This document shows positions 1-5,491 of a DNA stretch of 8,908 nucleotides, one piece after another. The stretch comes from Alphaproteobacteria bacterium. GTDB taxonomy: Bacteria; Pseudomonadota; Alphaproteobacteria; JAEULC01. The notes under the pieces are model-generated. The model did no database searches. It was not told where the DNA came from and worked only from the letters and a program-made list of their open reading frames with translations. The first letter of the stretch is position 1. Each line of letters begins with the position of its first letter. Made by a program: the position numbers and the translations under genes. Where the stretch lies: NCBI GenBank assembly GCA_020851015.1, contig JADZDN010000292.1, forward strand, positions 1 through 8,908, written 5' to 3'.

Positions 1-794
1 AGATCAAGACCGACCAGGTCATGGACAATTTCAAGAAGGACACGCGCGACCGCGTGGTGGTCGACCGCAACTACGAGGTCGGCCAGCGCTACCGCGTCCT
101 GCCCGGCCAGGTCATGATCCGCAACAAACTCTATGTCATGACGGCCGAGGGCACGGGCGCGTTTCGCGCGCCGGTCAATCTGGTCGCGATCGGCGACGGG
201 GTGCGGATCGAGATTCCCGAAGGCGCGCAGTTCCGCGTCTCCGACCGCGTGCTGGTCAATGGCCGGCTGGCCGGCCTGATCGCGCTGCCCGCACCGCCGC
301 CCGGCGCGCCCGACATCCAGGCGATCTTCGCCAGCGACAGCGGGCTGCTGGTGCCGGCCAGCCTGCGGGGCGGCAAGGTCGCGCCGTTCACCGCGTTCGA
401 GGTGCAGCCCAAGAACGCCCAGCTGCTGCCGATCGTGCAGGAATCGGTCAAGACCCGCGCCGGATACGTCAACTACGACGTGATCTACCATGGCAACGAG
501 GTGCGCCAATTGGAATCCTGCACGCCGACGCGCGCGCCGGGCACGAAGCCGCCGGCGGCCGGCGCGCCGGCTCCCGCGACGGAATGCGGCACCGCACCGC
601 ATCTCGACCTGTCGGTCCTGCAGTACGACCGCGTCAATCCCGACGTGGTGGCGTCGGGCTCGCGCCGATTCTATCCGGTGCGCAACAGCCAGTTGGAACT
701 GCCGGGGCTCAAGGTTACGATCCACGAAGCCACGGCCGCCCATGTGGTGTACGAAGTCACCAAGGACGACAACGCCTACAAGAAAAAGCCCTGA
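1..794 (+). CDS. Hypothetical protein, 5' end cut off by the window edge
   Basis: The reading frame is open from the left edge (IKTDQV before the first ATG at 21). No ribosome binding site precedes that ATG, so the true start probably lies outside the window. About 263 residues are visible, ending at the TGA at 792-794. The visible part looks beta-rich, with short alternating hydrophobic segments and many Val, Arg and Gly residues. It has no transmembrane stretch. A Pro/Ala-rich linker near the C-terminal third is bracketed by the only two cysteines (codons 519-521 and 585-587), which could form a disulfide if the protein is exported. The C-terminus ends in a lysine cluster. I do not recognise the family. 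A periplasmic or surface protein whose signal peptide lies upstream is a guess. The stop is 14 bases before the dehydrogenase gene, so the two may be co-transcribed. I am confident that it is a gene, but not of any function. Confidence 0.75.
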   Translation, partial: IKTDQVMDNFKKDTRDRVVVDRNYEVGQRYRVLPGQVMIRNKLYVMTAEGTGAFRAPVNLVAIGDGVRIEIPEGAQFRVSDRVLVNGRLAGLIALPAPPPGAPDIQAIFASDSGLLVPASLRGGKVAPFTAFEVQPKNAQLLPIVQESVKTRAGYVNYDVIYHGNEVRQLESCTPTRAPGTKPPAAGAPAPATECGTAPHLDLSVLQYDRVNPDVVASGSRRFYPVRNSQLELPGLKVTIHEATAAHVVYEVTKDDNAYKKKP

Positions 795-808
795 CCGCCC
801 CATTCGCC

Positions 809-1930
809 ATGAACATTCGCCAGGTTGGAATCCTCGGCGCCGGCACGATGGGCGCCGGCATCGCACAGAACGTGATCGAGCACGGGCGGCGGGCCGTCGT
901 TCTGGACGCGGACGCGGCGCAGCTCCGGCGCGGGATCGCTACCATCGAGCGCATGCTGGCGCGCGGGGTCGAGAAGGGCCGCCTCGAACCGGCCGACGCG
1001 GCGGCCATTCGCGCCCGGCTGGACGCGACGGACGACCTTGCGCAAGTCGCCGCCAGCGACCTGGTGATCGAGGCGGTGTTCGAGGATTTTGCCGTCAAGC
1101 GCGCGCTCTATCAGCGGCTGGCGCCGCTGCTGGGGTCCGGCACGCTGGTGGCGACCAACACCAGCGCGCTCGGCGTCGACGAGCTGGCGGATTTCGTGCC
1201 GGACCCGGCCCGTTTCCTGGGCCTGCACTATTTCAGTCCCGCGGCGGTCAACCGGCTGGTCGAGGTCGTGCGCGGCCCGCGCACGTCGCCCGCGGCGTTC
1301 GACCGCGCGCTGGGCTTCGTGCGCGGCTCCGGCAAGCAGGCGCTGGCCTGCCGCGACGGGCTGGGCTTCGCGATCAACCGCTTTTTCTGCCCCTACACCA
1401 ACGAGGCCACGCGGCTGCACGACGACGGCCACGATCCGGCCGCGATCGATCTGGTGGCGCGCGCCAGCTTTGGCGCCGCGCTCGGTCCTTTCGCCGTGAT
1501 GAACCTGACCAAGCCGCGCATCGCGCTGCATGCCCAGCGCTCGCTGGCCCGCCTTGGCGCCTTCTATGCGCCGGCCGAGTCGCTGCGGCGCGTGGGCGAG
1601 GCCGGCCAGACCTGGACGCTTGCCGAACCGCCGCCCGCGCTCGACCCGGCCCGCCAGGCGCAGGTCGCCGATCGCCTGCGGGCGGCCACCTTCCTGCCCG
1701 TGCTCCAACTCGTCGGCGAGGGCATCGCGACGCCGGCGGATGTCGACATGGGCGCGCGTATCGCGCTGCGCTGGGACGATCCGCCGGTGGCGCAGATGGA
1801 CCGGCTGGGCCGTGACGCGGTGGCCAGGCTGCTGGAACCGTTGCTGAAACGATATGGTATCGAATCACCCGCCGCGCTGATTCGCGTGGGGAAGCTGGGT
1901 TTGCATCCCGCAGCGGCGGTGTCCTCTTAG
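809..1930 (+). CDS. 3-hydroxyacyl-CoA dehydrogenase, NAD-binding domain plus two 3HCDH C-terminal domains
   Basis: This is a 373-residue cytoplasmic enzyme expected to oxidise L-3-hydroxyacyl-CoA to 3-ketoacyl-CoA with NAD+, in fatty-acid beta-oxidation or a related acyl-CoA pathway. The N-terminal Rossmann fold carries GILGAGTMGAGI (residues 7-18). The family His-Glu catalytic pair is visible as H140 in LHYFSPA and E152 in LVEVV, with the usual 12-residue spacing. Around residue 183, DGLGFAINRFF opens the first C-terminal domain. A second similar domain follows at about 285-360 (VLQLVGEGIATPADVD, then ALRW). At 373 residues it is longer than the single-domain 3-hydroxybutyryl-CoA dehydrogenases (about 280-290) and lacks the hydratase half of FadB-type fusions. 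ATG 809 is chosen because the Rossmann fold begins immediately after it. No clear Shine-Dalgarno precedes it, so coupling to the gene ending at 794 is possible. The chain-length preference cannot be read from the sequence. Confidence 0.9.
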   Translation: MNIRQVGILGAGTMGAGIAQNVIEHGRRAVVLDADAAQLRRGIATIERMLARGVEKGRLEPADAAAIRARLDATDDLAQVAASDLVIEAVFEDFAVKRALYQRLAPLLGSGTLVATNTSALGVDELADFVPDPARFLGLHYFSPAAVNRLVEVVRGPRTSPAAFDRALGFVRGSGKQALACRDGLGFAINRFFCPYTNEATRLHDDGHDPAAIDLVARASFGAALGPFAVMNLTKPRIALHAQRSLARLGAFYAPAESLRRVGEAGQTWTLAEPPPALDPARQAQVADRLRAATFLPVLQLVGEGIATPADVDMGARIALRWDDPPVAQMDRLGRDAVARLLEPLLKRYGIESPAALIRVGKLGLHPAAAVSS

Positions 1931-2062
1931 AATCTCGCGCTAAGTTGTAGATTCGACACAGTGCCGTGCCCTGTCCCGCCGGTGGCGCGGATGCGTGCCA
2001 GCGCCCCGCGCGCGGGCGGCGGGCGACGATGTCGATAGGCCAAGGCTAACCGATTGAAATCT
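1931..2062. other. Convergent intergenic spacer between the dehydrogenase gene and the tRNA gene
   Basis: This 132-base gap lies between a + strand gene and a minus-strand tRNA, so it should contain their transcription ends. A GC-rich hairpin can form at 2002-2018 (cgccc pairing with gggcg). It has no T-run on either side, so it is not a convincing intrinsic terminator. A 5-base pair of arms, ccaag at 2040-2044 and cttgg at 2061-2065, overlaps the tRNA CCA end. I see no open frame worth calling. Confidence 0.4.
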
Positions 2063-2139
2063 TGGCGCGCCCGGGAAGATTCGAACTCCCAACCCCCAGA
2101 TCCGTAGTCTGGTGCTCTATCCAGTTGAGCTACGGGCGC
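2063..2139 (-). tRNA. tRNA-Arg (anticodon ACG)
   Basis: Read on the minus strand, a complete cloverleaf forms. The 7-base acceptor stem GCGCCCG pairs perfectly with CGGGCGC. The D arm is GCTC/GAGC. The anticodon stem CCAGA/TCTGG encloses the loop CTACGGA. The T arm has loop TTCGAAT and one G-U pair in its stem. The discriminator base is G and CCA is encoded (2063-2065). The anticodon ACG is at 2103-2105. In bacteria A34 of this tRNA is normally deaminated to inosine by TadA, so that it reads CGU, CGC and CGA. The length of 77 bases is typical. Confidence 0.97.
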
Positions 2140-2152
2140 GCGAGGACGGCGG

Positions 2153-2181
2153 ACACTACTCGAAGCAAAAGACGATAGCAA
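2153..2181 (-). promoter_or_regulatory. Putative sigma-70-type promoter of the tRNA-Arg gene
   Basis: On the minus strand there is TTGCTA (2176-2181), a 17-base spacer, then TAGTGT (2153-2158). The predicted start would be about 7 bases before the mature tRNA 5' end at 2139. The spacing and position fit a tRNA promoter. The call is by eye only. Confidence 0.5.
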
Positions 2182-2228
2182 GCATCGGATAAACCACGGA
2201 AAAACCCGGAAGTTCGCGGAAATCGCGC

Positions 2229-2257
2229 TTGTCGCTTGTGGATTGTTTAAGTAGACT
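2229..2257 (+). promoter_or_regulatory. Putative promoter of the lipoprotein gene
   Basis: On the + strand TTGTCG (2229-2234) is followed after 17 bases by TAGACT (2252-2257), in the most A+T-rich part of the gap. It would give an untranslated leader of roughly 105 bases before the ATG at 2370. It lies back to back with the tRNA promoter. The match is moderate and no transcript evidence exists here. Confidence 0.33.
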
Positions 2258-2369
2258 CCGCGGGCTTCGTGACCTTGGCAGATAACGTAAGCATCGTCTG
2301 ACAACACCGTCGCCGCGGTGACCGGCCCGATTGCCGGAGGGGAAGGCGAGCGAAAGGCCGCGCTTGGGG

Positions 2370-3620
2370 ATGACTCCGCTGCGTAATTGCGTTGCCGTGG
2401 CCGCGCTTGGGCTGCTGGCAGCCGCCTGTGCCGGCGGCACCTGGCCCGCCCTCAAGGCCGGCCCGCCCGGTTCCTCCGCCGAGGCATCGACCCTTTCCAA
2501 CCTGGCCGCCAACCCGCCGCAGCCCGACGTGCCGCAGGTCGCGGCTCCGGCCGCGCCCGCGACGCCGGCCCAGGTGATGGTAGCCCAGGCCGCCCAGCCG
2601 GCGCCGCAGCCCCAAGCTTCGCCGTACCCGGCCACGGGGGCCGCGCCCGCGGCGGCACCTGCCGCCAGCCCCGCCACGACGCCCGGCGCCCCCACCGGCA
2701 CCTATGTCGGCCAGAAGGTCGGCCAGTTGCGCGGCGAGCTGGTGCGGCTGCAGGGCCTGATCTCCAGCCACAACGCCGAGCTGCAGCAGAACCGCGCCGA
2801 CATGATCCAGCAGTCGCGGCTCTACCACCAGATCGTCGCGTCGATCAATTCGCGCCTGCAGGTCGGCACCACGCCCGGCAACCCCGAGCTGATCGCGCAG
2901 TGGAACCAGGCGCAGGGCGAGATCGACAAGCTGGACGGCGCGATCGCCAAGCTCAGCCGCCTGACCAACGCGACGGCTGGCGACGCCTCGATGGCCACGT
3001 ATCTGCTCGATTCCACCCGCGCCGCCTATTCGCTGTCCGGCGCGGTCGACGAGGATCATCGCCAACTCGCCATCCTCGAGGACGAGATCAACCGCACGGT
3101 CGTCTTGATCGAGCGCCTGCTGAACGAGCTGAGCGAAGACTTGCAGCGCCAGAACAACTATCTCGCCGGCGAGCGGCGCAACCTGCAGCTTCTGTCCGTG
3201 GCCGTGAAGAACGGCGAGCTTTACGGGCCCAGCCTCTACAACCGTCCGTTCGTCAGCATGGGCCCGACCCCGACCCAGATGGCCGCGGCCGGCACGCCGG
3301 CGCCGCAGCCCCAGCCGCCCGGCAACCGGCGGCCGCTGGTGGTGGTCAAGTTCGACCGGCCGAACGTCGAGTACGAGCAGCAGCTCTATGCGGCGGTCAG
3401 CCAGGCGCTCGATCGAAAGCCGGACGCCATGTTCGACCTGGTGGCGGTGTCGCCGGCCAAGCCCGGTCCCGGACCCAGCTCGGGCGCCGCCGCCCGGCGC
3501 AACGCTGAGCACGTGATGCGCTCGCTGACCAACATGGGCCTGCCGCCCGCCCGGGTGACGCTGTCGGCCACCAACAGCGCCCAGATCCAGGCCAACGAGG
3601 TCCATCTGTACGTACGTTAG
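2370..3620 (+). CDS. Lipoprotein with Pro/Ala linker, coiled coil and a small C-terminal domain
   Basis: The ATG at 2370 gives 416 residues. An in-frame TTG at 2331 would add 13 charged residues before the signal peptide and is less likely. Residues 1-20 form a lipoprotein-type signal: a charged start, a hydrophobic stretch, then LLAAAC with Cys20. The -3 position is Ala rather than the preferred Leu, so lipidation is likely but not certain. Residues 31-110 are a low-complexity Pro/Ala linker. About 113-165 and 172-280 are long, charged, heptad-like helices (coiled coil). A second Pro-rich linker lies at 296-320. The C-terminal domain (321-416) has the order strand (PLVVVKFD), helix (YEQQLYAAVSQAL), strand (FDLVAVSP), helix (NAEHVMRSLTNMG), strand, and ends EVHLYVR. 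This order recalls OmpA/SPOR-sized envelope domains, but I see no peptidoglycan-binding motif. It is probably an envelope protein that spans the periplasm. The function is unknown. Confidence 0.85.
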   Translation: MTPLRNCVAVAALGLLAAACAGGTWPALKAGPPGSSAEASTLSNLAANPPQPDVPQVAAPAAPATPAQVMVAQAAQPAPQPQASPYPATGAAPAAAPAASPATTPGAPTGTYVGQKVGQLRGELVRLQGLISSHNAELQQNRADMIQQSRLYHQIVASINSRLQVGTTPGNPELIAQWNQAQGEIDKLDGAIAKLSRLTNATAGDASMATYLLDSTRAAYSLSGAVDEDHRQLAILEDEINRTVVLIERLLNELSEDLQRQNNYLAGERRNLQLLSVAVKNGELYGPSLYNRPFVSMGPTPTQMAAAGTPAPQPQPPGNRRPLVVVKFDRPNVEYEQQLYAAVSQALDRKPDAMFDLVAVSPAKPGPGPSSGAAARRNAEHVMRSLTNMGLPPARVTLSATNSAQIQANEVHLYVR

Positions 3621-3621
3621 C

Positions 3622-3652
3622 GGCGGCCAGCCTGTTTCAGGCGAATTCCGCC
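3622..3652 (+). terminator. Possible weak hairpin terminator after the lipoprotein gene
   Basis: Two nested stems lie just after the stop codon. The outer one pairs ggcgg (3622-3626) with ccgcc (3648-3652). The inner one pairs gcctg (3630-3634) with caggc (3638-3642) around a TTT loop. Only a short mixed pyrimidine stretch (cgttctt) follows, so it is a weak candidate for an intrinsic terminator. Confidence 0.3.
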
Positions 3653-3771
3653 CGTTCTTACATCCGAAATCCCCGTCCGACCGTATTTTCCCCATAACCC
3701 ACGAATGGAACGTCGCGCTGCGGTGTTCATTCCAGGTGGATCGCCGCGGCATCGCGATGGAGGGGTCGGCC

Positions 3772-4251
3772 ATGCGTGAAATCGGCAAATGCGCTGTTCT
3801 TGCCTTCGCCCTGGCACTCGGGCTTGGCGGTGCTCCGTTCGCACCGGCCGTGGCCGCGCCCAGCCTGGCTCAGGTATCGGGCGAGCCGATGGCCATGCCG
3901 GACGCCGACCGCGCCGCCATCCGACGGGTGATCGAAGGCCAGATGCAGGCCTTCCAGCGCGACGACGGGTCTTCGGCCTTTTCGTTCGCCGCGCCGGGCA
4001 TCCAATCGATGTTCCAGACGCCCGACAATTTCATGACCATGGTCCGCACCGGCTATCAGCCGGTCTATCGTCCGCGCGCCGTGACGTTCAAGGATATCAT
4101 CTCGTTTAACGGCGGCCCGGCGCAGCGCGTCATCGTGATCGGGCCCGACGGCGTGCCGGTGATCGCCGTCTATCCGATGAAGCAGATGGAAGACGGCACG
4201 TGGCGGATCGACGGCTGCTACATCCTGCCCTTCCGCCACGACGACGCCTGA
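3772..4251 (+). CDS. Secreted DUF4864 domain protein
   Basis: This 159-residue protein has an N-terminal Sec signal peptide: MREIGK, a hydrophobic core to about residue 20, and likely cleavage after AVA28. The mature part matches the DUF4864 pattern as I know it: a helix with [13 protein letters not shown], then [13 protein letters not shown], then [16 protein letters not shown], followed by strands ending in [10 protein letters not shown]. The fold is a small cone-shaped domain of the NTF2-like kind. No enzymatic activity is established for the family. Start 3772 is chosen because ggagggg (3759-3765) sits 6 bases before it. The upstream in-frame ATG 3757 and GTG 3736 have no such site and would put charged residues before the signal. 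It is probably periplasmic. It lies 151 bases after the lipoprotein gene and 62 before gpt. Confidence 0.88.
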   Translation: MREIGKCAVLAFALALGLGGAPFAPAVAAPSLAQVSGEPMAMPDADRAAIRRVIEGQMQAFQRDDGSSAFSFAAPGIQSMFQTPDNFMTMVRTGYQPVYRPRAVTFKDIISFNGGPAQRVIVIGPDGVPVIAVYPMKQMEDGTWRIDGCYILPFRHDDA

Positions 4252-4285
4252 CGCATTGCCCTTGGGCCCGCCGCGCTGCTAAAAA

Positions 4286-4306
4286 CCCGGCGCTTCAAGC
4301 GTCGGG
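4286..4306. promoter_or_regulatory. Strong hairpin overlapping the gpt ribosome binding site; terminator-like on the minus strand
   Basis: A 9-base-pair stem (4286-4294 with 4298-4306, one G-U pair) closes a 3-base loop. It is preceded by AAAAA at 4281-4285. Read on the minus strand it is a hairpin followed by TTTTT, the form of an intrinsic terminator, yet both neighbouring genes are on the + strand. Read on the + strand, its right arm takes in part of the G-run (4304-4308) that must serve as the Shine-Dalgarno of gpt. It could therefore reduce translation initiation. The structure is seen directly; the role is inferred. Confidence 0.5.
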
Positions 4307-4313
4307 GGTGGCC

Positions 4314-4802
4314 GTGACGGAGAAAGAGCGCTTCCAAAAGAACTTTCCCGTGTCCTGGGAGGAGCTGCATCGCAATGCGCGGGCGCTGGCCTGGCGCCTG
4401 GTCGATGCCGGCCCGTGGCGTGGGATCATCGCGATCACCCGCGGCGGGCTGGTGCCGGCGGCGATCATCGCGCGCGAGCTCGAGATCCGGCTGATCGACA
4501 CGATCTGCGTCGCCAGCTACGATCACCAGGCGCAAAGCGAAGTGCAGGTGCTGAAAAGCGTCGAGGGCGACGGCACCGGCTGGTTGATCATCGACGACCT
4601 GGTCGATACCGGCAATACGATGCGCGCGGTGCGCAAGATGCTGCCCAAGGCGCATGTCGCCGCCATCTACGCCAAGCCGGCCGGCCGGCCGCTGGTGGAC
4701 ACCTTCATCACCGAGGTCAGCCAGGACACCTGGATCCATTTTCCCTGGGACCTCGAACCGCAATTCGCCCAGCCGATCGCCGGCAACCGGGCGCGAAAAT
4801 AG
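4314..4802 (+). CDS. gpt: Xanthine-guanine phosphoribosyltransferase
   Basis: This enzyme transfers the phosphoribosyl group of PRPP to xanthine, guanine or hypoxanthine to make the nucleotide (purine salvage). It acts in the cytoplasm or at the inner face of the membrane. At 162 residues it closely resembles E. coli Gpt (152) along its whole length. [14 protein letters not shown] lies at 43-56. SYDHQ is at 68-72. The PRPP loop [11 protein letters not shown] is at 92-102, with the acidic pair D94-D95 and the catalytic-position D98. K121 in [10 protein letters not shown] and W140-I141 in QDTWI match the purine-contacting residues. The start is taken as GTG 4314. An in-frame GTG at 4308 is an alternative, but it would consume the G-run that serves as ribosome binding site. 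The next gene starts three bases after its stop. A hairpin covers its ribosome binding site. Confidence 0.95.
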   Translation: MTEKERFQKNFPVSWEELHRNARALAWRLVDAGPWRGIIAITRGGLVPAAIIARELEIRLIDTICVASYDHQAQSEVQVLKSVEGDGTGWLIIDDLVDTGNTMRAVRKMLPKAHVAAIYAKPAGRPLVDTFITEVSQDTWIHFPWDLEPQFAQPIAGNRARK

Positions 4803-4805
4803 GGC

Positions 4806-5303
4806 ATGCCGGACAAACGGCTGTTCACGATAGGCTACCAGGGCGCCGGGCTGGATGCTTTCATTGCCTGCCTCAAGGCCAACGGCGTTACCACCCTCGC
4901 GGACATACGGTTTTCGCCGTTCTCGCGCCGGCCCGAGTTCTGCCAGGCTGCGTTGCGGCGTGCAATCGAGGCCGCGGGACTTTCCTACATTCACCTGAAA
5001 AGCTTAGGCAATCCTCCGGAATCGCGCGCTGCCGCCCAAGCCGGCGCGACCGATCGGTACCATACGCTGTTCCAACGCCATTTGGATACGGAACCGGCAC
5101 GTACTGCTCTCGAAGCCGTACGCTCCCAGGCCGAAAGCGGTTCCGTTTGCCTGATGTGCCTGGAGCGCGACCCCGCGGATTGCCACCGGCTGATGGTGGC
5201 CGATCGCCTGGCGGAGACCGGTGCGCTGGTCGTGGCGCATCTCGACCCGGCCGGACCGGCCATGCCGGCCAAGCCCAGGGCGGACCAGCCGCGCCTGCTT
5301 TGA
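4806..5303 (+). CDS. DUF488 domain protein
   Basis: This 165-residue cytoplasmic protein has the DUF488 signature throughout: FTIGYQG (7-13), LADIRFSPFSRRPEF (31-45, the family's DxR..P.SR..F motif), YIHLKSLG (61-68), and MCLERDPADCHR (117-128), whose C118, E120, C126, H127 and R128 are the conserved cluster. The biochemical function of the family is not established. The Cys/His/Arg cluster suggests metal or nucleotide binding, but that is inference. The ATG lies three bases after the gpt stop, and the intervening bases offer only a short G-run, so translation is probably coupled to gpt. The middle of the gene (codons about 50-115) uses many A- or T-ending codons, including TTA, unlike its neighbours. 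ATA also occurs nearer the start. The last 20 residues are a Pro/Ala/Lys-rich tail. Confidence 0.9.
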   Translation: MPDKRLFTIGYQGAGLDAFIACLKANGVTTLADIRFSPFSRRPEFCQAALRRAIEAAGLSYIHLKSLGNPPESRAAAQAGATDRYHTLFQRHLDTEPARTALEAVRSQAESGSVCLMCLERDPADCHRLMVADRLAETGALVVAHLDPAGPAMPAKPRADQPRLL

Positions 5304-5491
5304 TGCCTCCGGCGCGGCGCCTCGTAATGGACCCGAATGGTGGACGAAACCAGGATGAGGCTCGCGAGCATCGCCAGGATCATCGCGCGCAGGCTTCTTG
5401 ATGGCGGCCGCGGGACTATCCCATACTTCCGGATCGAATTTCGCGCCGCCGTTGCTGCGACAGATGATCGCTGAGCGGTGAGGAGCCTGCC
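5304..5491. other. Intergenic spacer before ggt
   Basis: This 188-base gap separates the DUF488 gene from ggt. It holds the ggt ribosome binding site (AGGAG at 5481-5485, 6 bases before the ATG). The best promoter-like pair I can find is a poor TTGATG/CATACT with an 18-base spacer starting near 5398. A 45-codon + strand frame runs from 5337 to 5474, without a ribosome binding site, and is described under findings. I see no intrinsic terminator for the upstream unit. Confidence 0.35.

Noticed and set aside
490..1815. + strand 441-codon frame overlapping the first two genes
   Set aside because: Its product is mostly Arg/Ala/Gly low complexity and it overlaps two well-supported genes in another frame.
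2063..2139. tRNA gene as a mobile-element attachment site
   Set aside because: I found no duplicate of the tRNA 3' end in the window, and no integrase or phage gene.
1927..2307. Minus-strand 126-codon frame starting MLSDDAYVICQG
   Set aside because: Its middle (PVAQLDRAPDYGSGGWEFESSRA) is simply the translation of the tRNA-Arg gene, so it is not a protein.
2247..3788. Minus-strand 513-codon frame opposite the lipoprotein gene
   Set aside because: It is an antisense shadow with Arg/Gly-rich low-complexity content. The + strand frame has a signal peptide and coherent domains.
4252..4313. Purine riboswitch upstream of gpt
   Set aside because: The 62-base leader has one simple hairpin and no three-way junction or conserved purine-aptamer core. 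Only a plain hairpin is supported.
5320..5420. Minus-strand hydrophobic stretch MILAMLASLILVSSTIRV, looking like a membrane segment
   Set aside because: There is no ribosome binding site, and the frame continues into the antisense of the DUF488 gene. A chance hydrophobic run is more likely.
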